From assembly GCA_001464215.1 (NCBI GenBank), contig LNEZ01000033.1, positions 1-36,019 of the forward strand: a stretch of DNA of 36,019 bases. The letters are read 5' to 3'. Origin of the DNA: Rhizobiales bacterium Ga0077548. GTDB lineage: Bacteria > Pseudomonadota > Alphaproteobacteria > Rhizobiales > Xanthobacteraceae. The position numbers were made by a program, and so were the translations under genes. Position 1 is the first letter of the stretch; each line of letters starts with the position of its first letter. Under the pieces are notes generated by a model that worked only from the letters and a program-made list of their open reading frames with translations, was not told where the DNA came from and searched no databases. Below, piece after piece: positions 34,886 through 36,019 of this stretch.

Positions 34886-36019
34886 TTAAACGAGGCGGCT
34901 CTGTTCGACCGCAGCACCCACGAAAGACGAGAATAGCGGATGCGGGTCGAATGGGCGCGATTTCAGCTCAGGATGAAACTGCACGCCGACGAACCACGGA
35001 TGATCCGGATATTCGATGATTTCCGGCAGCACGCCGTCCGGTGACATTCCGGAGAAGCGCATACCTTTATCCTCGAGGCGCTCGCGGTAGATCGTGTTCA
35101 CTTCGTAGCGGTGGCGGTGGCGTTCCGAAATCTCGGTCGTGCCGTAGATTCCCGCGACCCGGCTGCCCTTCGCGAGCGCTGCCGGAAACGCGCCAAGCCG
35201 CATGGTGCCGCCGAGATTTCCGCCCGCTTCGCGCCGCTCTCGCTCGTTGCCGCGCAGCCATTCGGTGAGGAGACCCACAACCGGCTCCGGTGTCGCGCCG
35301 AACTCGGTTGAATTTGCGCTGCTGATACCGGCGAGATTGCGCGCGGCTTCGACCACCGCCATCTGCATTCCAAAGCAGATTCCGAAATACGGCACGTTGC
35401 GCTCACGCGCGAATTGCACCGCGCGGATTTTACCTTCCGCGCCGCGATGCCCGAAACCGCCGGGAACGAGAATGCCGTTGACGTGTTCGAGATACGGCGA
35501 CGGGTCTTCCTTCTCGAAGATTTCAGACTCGATCCAGTCGAGCTTGACCTTCACCTTGTTCGCGATACCGCCATGCGAAAGCGCCTCGATCAGCGACTTA
35601 TAGGCGTCTTTCAAGCCGGTATATTTGCCGACGATCGCAATCGTGACATCGCCTTCCGGATTGCGGACGCGGTCTTCGATCGTGTGCCAGCGCGCGAGAT
35701 TGGGCTGGCGCGCATCCTTGATGCCGAAGGCCGCGAGCACTTCGTTGTCGAGGCCTGCGTGGTGATAAGCGGAAGGCACCGCATAAATGTTGTCGGCGTC
35801 CCGGGCCTCGATCACGGCGGTTTCGCGCACGTTGCAGAACAGCCCGAGTTTGCGGCGTTCCTCGCGCGGAATTTCGCGGTCGGTGCGGCACAAGAGAATG
35901 TCGGGCTGAATGCCGATGGAGCGCAGTTCTTTCACCGAGTGCTGCGTCGGCTTGGTCTTCAGTTCGCCCGCGCTCGGAATGAACGGAAGCAATGTCAAAT
36001 GAATGTAGATGCAGGTATC
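34886..36019 (-). CDS. pyrG: CTP synthase (partial, N-terminus beyond right edge)
   Basis: The last 377 residues are present. The frame is open to base 36019, beginning [15 protein letters not shown], so about 165 residues are missing upstream. CTP synthase aminates UTP to CTP with ATP and glutamine. The end of the synthetase domain shows [17 protein letters not shown] and ALSHGGIA is near the domain join. The glutaminase domain has GGFGHRG, the nucleophile in [11 protein letters not shown] and the His-Glu pair in QFHPEL. Sequence is normal in the visible part. The VOC gene and kdsA lie immediately downstream. Confidence 0.97.
   Translation of the reverse strand, partial: DTCIYIHLTLLPFIPSAGELKTKPTQHSVKELRSIGIQPDILLCRTDREIPREERRKLGLFCNVRETAVIEARDADNIYAVPSAYHHAGLDNEVLAAFGIKDARQPNLARWHTIEDRVRNPEGDVTIAIVGKYTGLKDAYKSLIEALSHGGIANKVKVKLDWIESEIFEKEDPSPYLEHVNGILVPGGFGHRGAEGKIRAVQFARERNVPYFGICFGMQMAVVEAARNLAGISSANSTEFGATPEPVVGLLTEWLRGNERERREAGGNLGGTMRLGAFPAALAKGSRVAGIYGTTEISERHRHRYEVNTIYRERLEDKGMRFSGMSPDGVLPEIIEYPDHPWFVGVQFHPELKSRPFDPHPLFSSFVGAAVEQSRLV

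Overview
The window reads as chromosomal core DNA of an alphaproteobacterium, most likely of the order Hyphomicrobiales (Rhizobiales), near the Bradyrhizobiaceae/Xanthobacteraceae. This is an inference from gene content and order: a dusB-ntrB-ntrC-ntrY-ntrX-dat-hfq-hflX run, a fused ispDF gene, a pyruvate dehydrogenase E1-beta with its own lipoyl domain, and kdsA/eno/ftsB next to pdhA. The DNA is moderately GC-rich and densely packed. No gene-free stretch exceeds 300 bases, and I saw no rRNA, tRNA, CRISPR array, insertion sequence or prophage.

Layout. (1) 1-1427, minus: a membrane diguanylate cyclase cut by the left edge. (2) 1622-3279, plus: mazG and a multi-spanning membrane protein. (3) 3268-13320, minus: dusB, the two nitrogen two-component systems ntrBC and ntrYX, a D-amino acid aminotransferase, hfq and hflX. 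(4) 13478-15156, plus: ispDF and a CinA-type amidohydrolase. (5) 15153-20647, minus: lpdA, a small GlsB/YeaQ-type membrane protein, lipA, a COQ10/RatA-like protein and an MFS/spermidine-synthase fusion. (6) 20852-23747, plus: a TAXI-type TRAP transporter (binding protein and fused permease). (7) 23744-30514, minus: a small membrane protein, eno, ftsB, pdhA, another small membrane protein, pdhB, pdhC and a hypothetical protein. (8) 30521-31940, plus: queF and a DUF1835-like gene. (9) 31937-36019, minus: pyrG (cut by the right edge), a VOC protein, kdsA and an MFS transporter.

How the genes relate. Blocks 5 and 7 together hold the pyruvate dehydrogenase complex (E1, E2, E3), enolase, which makes its upstream precursor, and lipoate synthase, which makes the cofactor its lipoyl domains need. 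The TRAP transporter sits in opposite orientation between E2 and E3. Block 3 couples nitrogen sensing to an RNA chaperone and a ribosome-associated GTPase.

Most notable observations. pdhB appears broken by a net 35-nt loss that removes the segment expected to carry the thiamine-diphosphate-binding glutamate. Three of the four convergent gene pairs end on one shared CTAG, which supplies both stop codons. hfq and hflX are in the same frame, separated only by a TAG. The start of ntrY has a decayed duplicate in the ntrC-ntrY spacer. NtrX lacks the GAFTGA loop that neighbouring NtrC keeps. I found no clear evidence of a wholly new multi-gene system.
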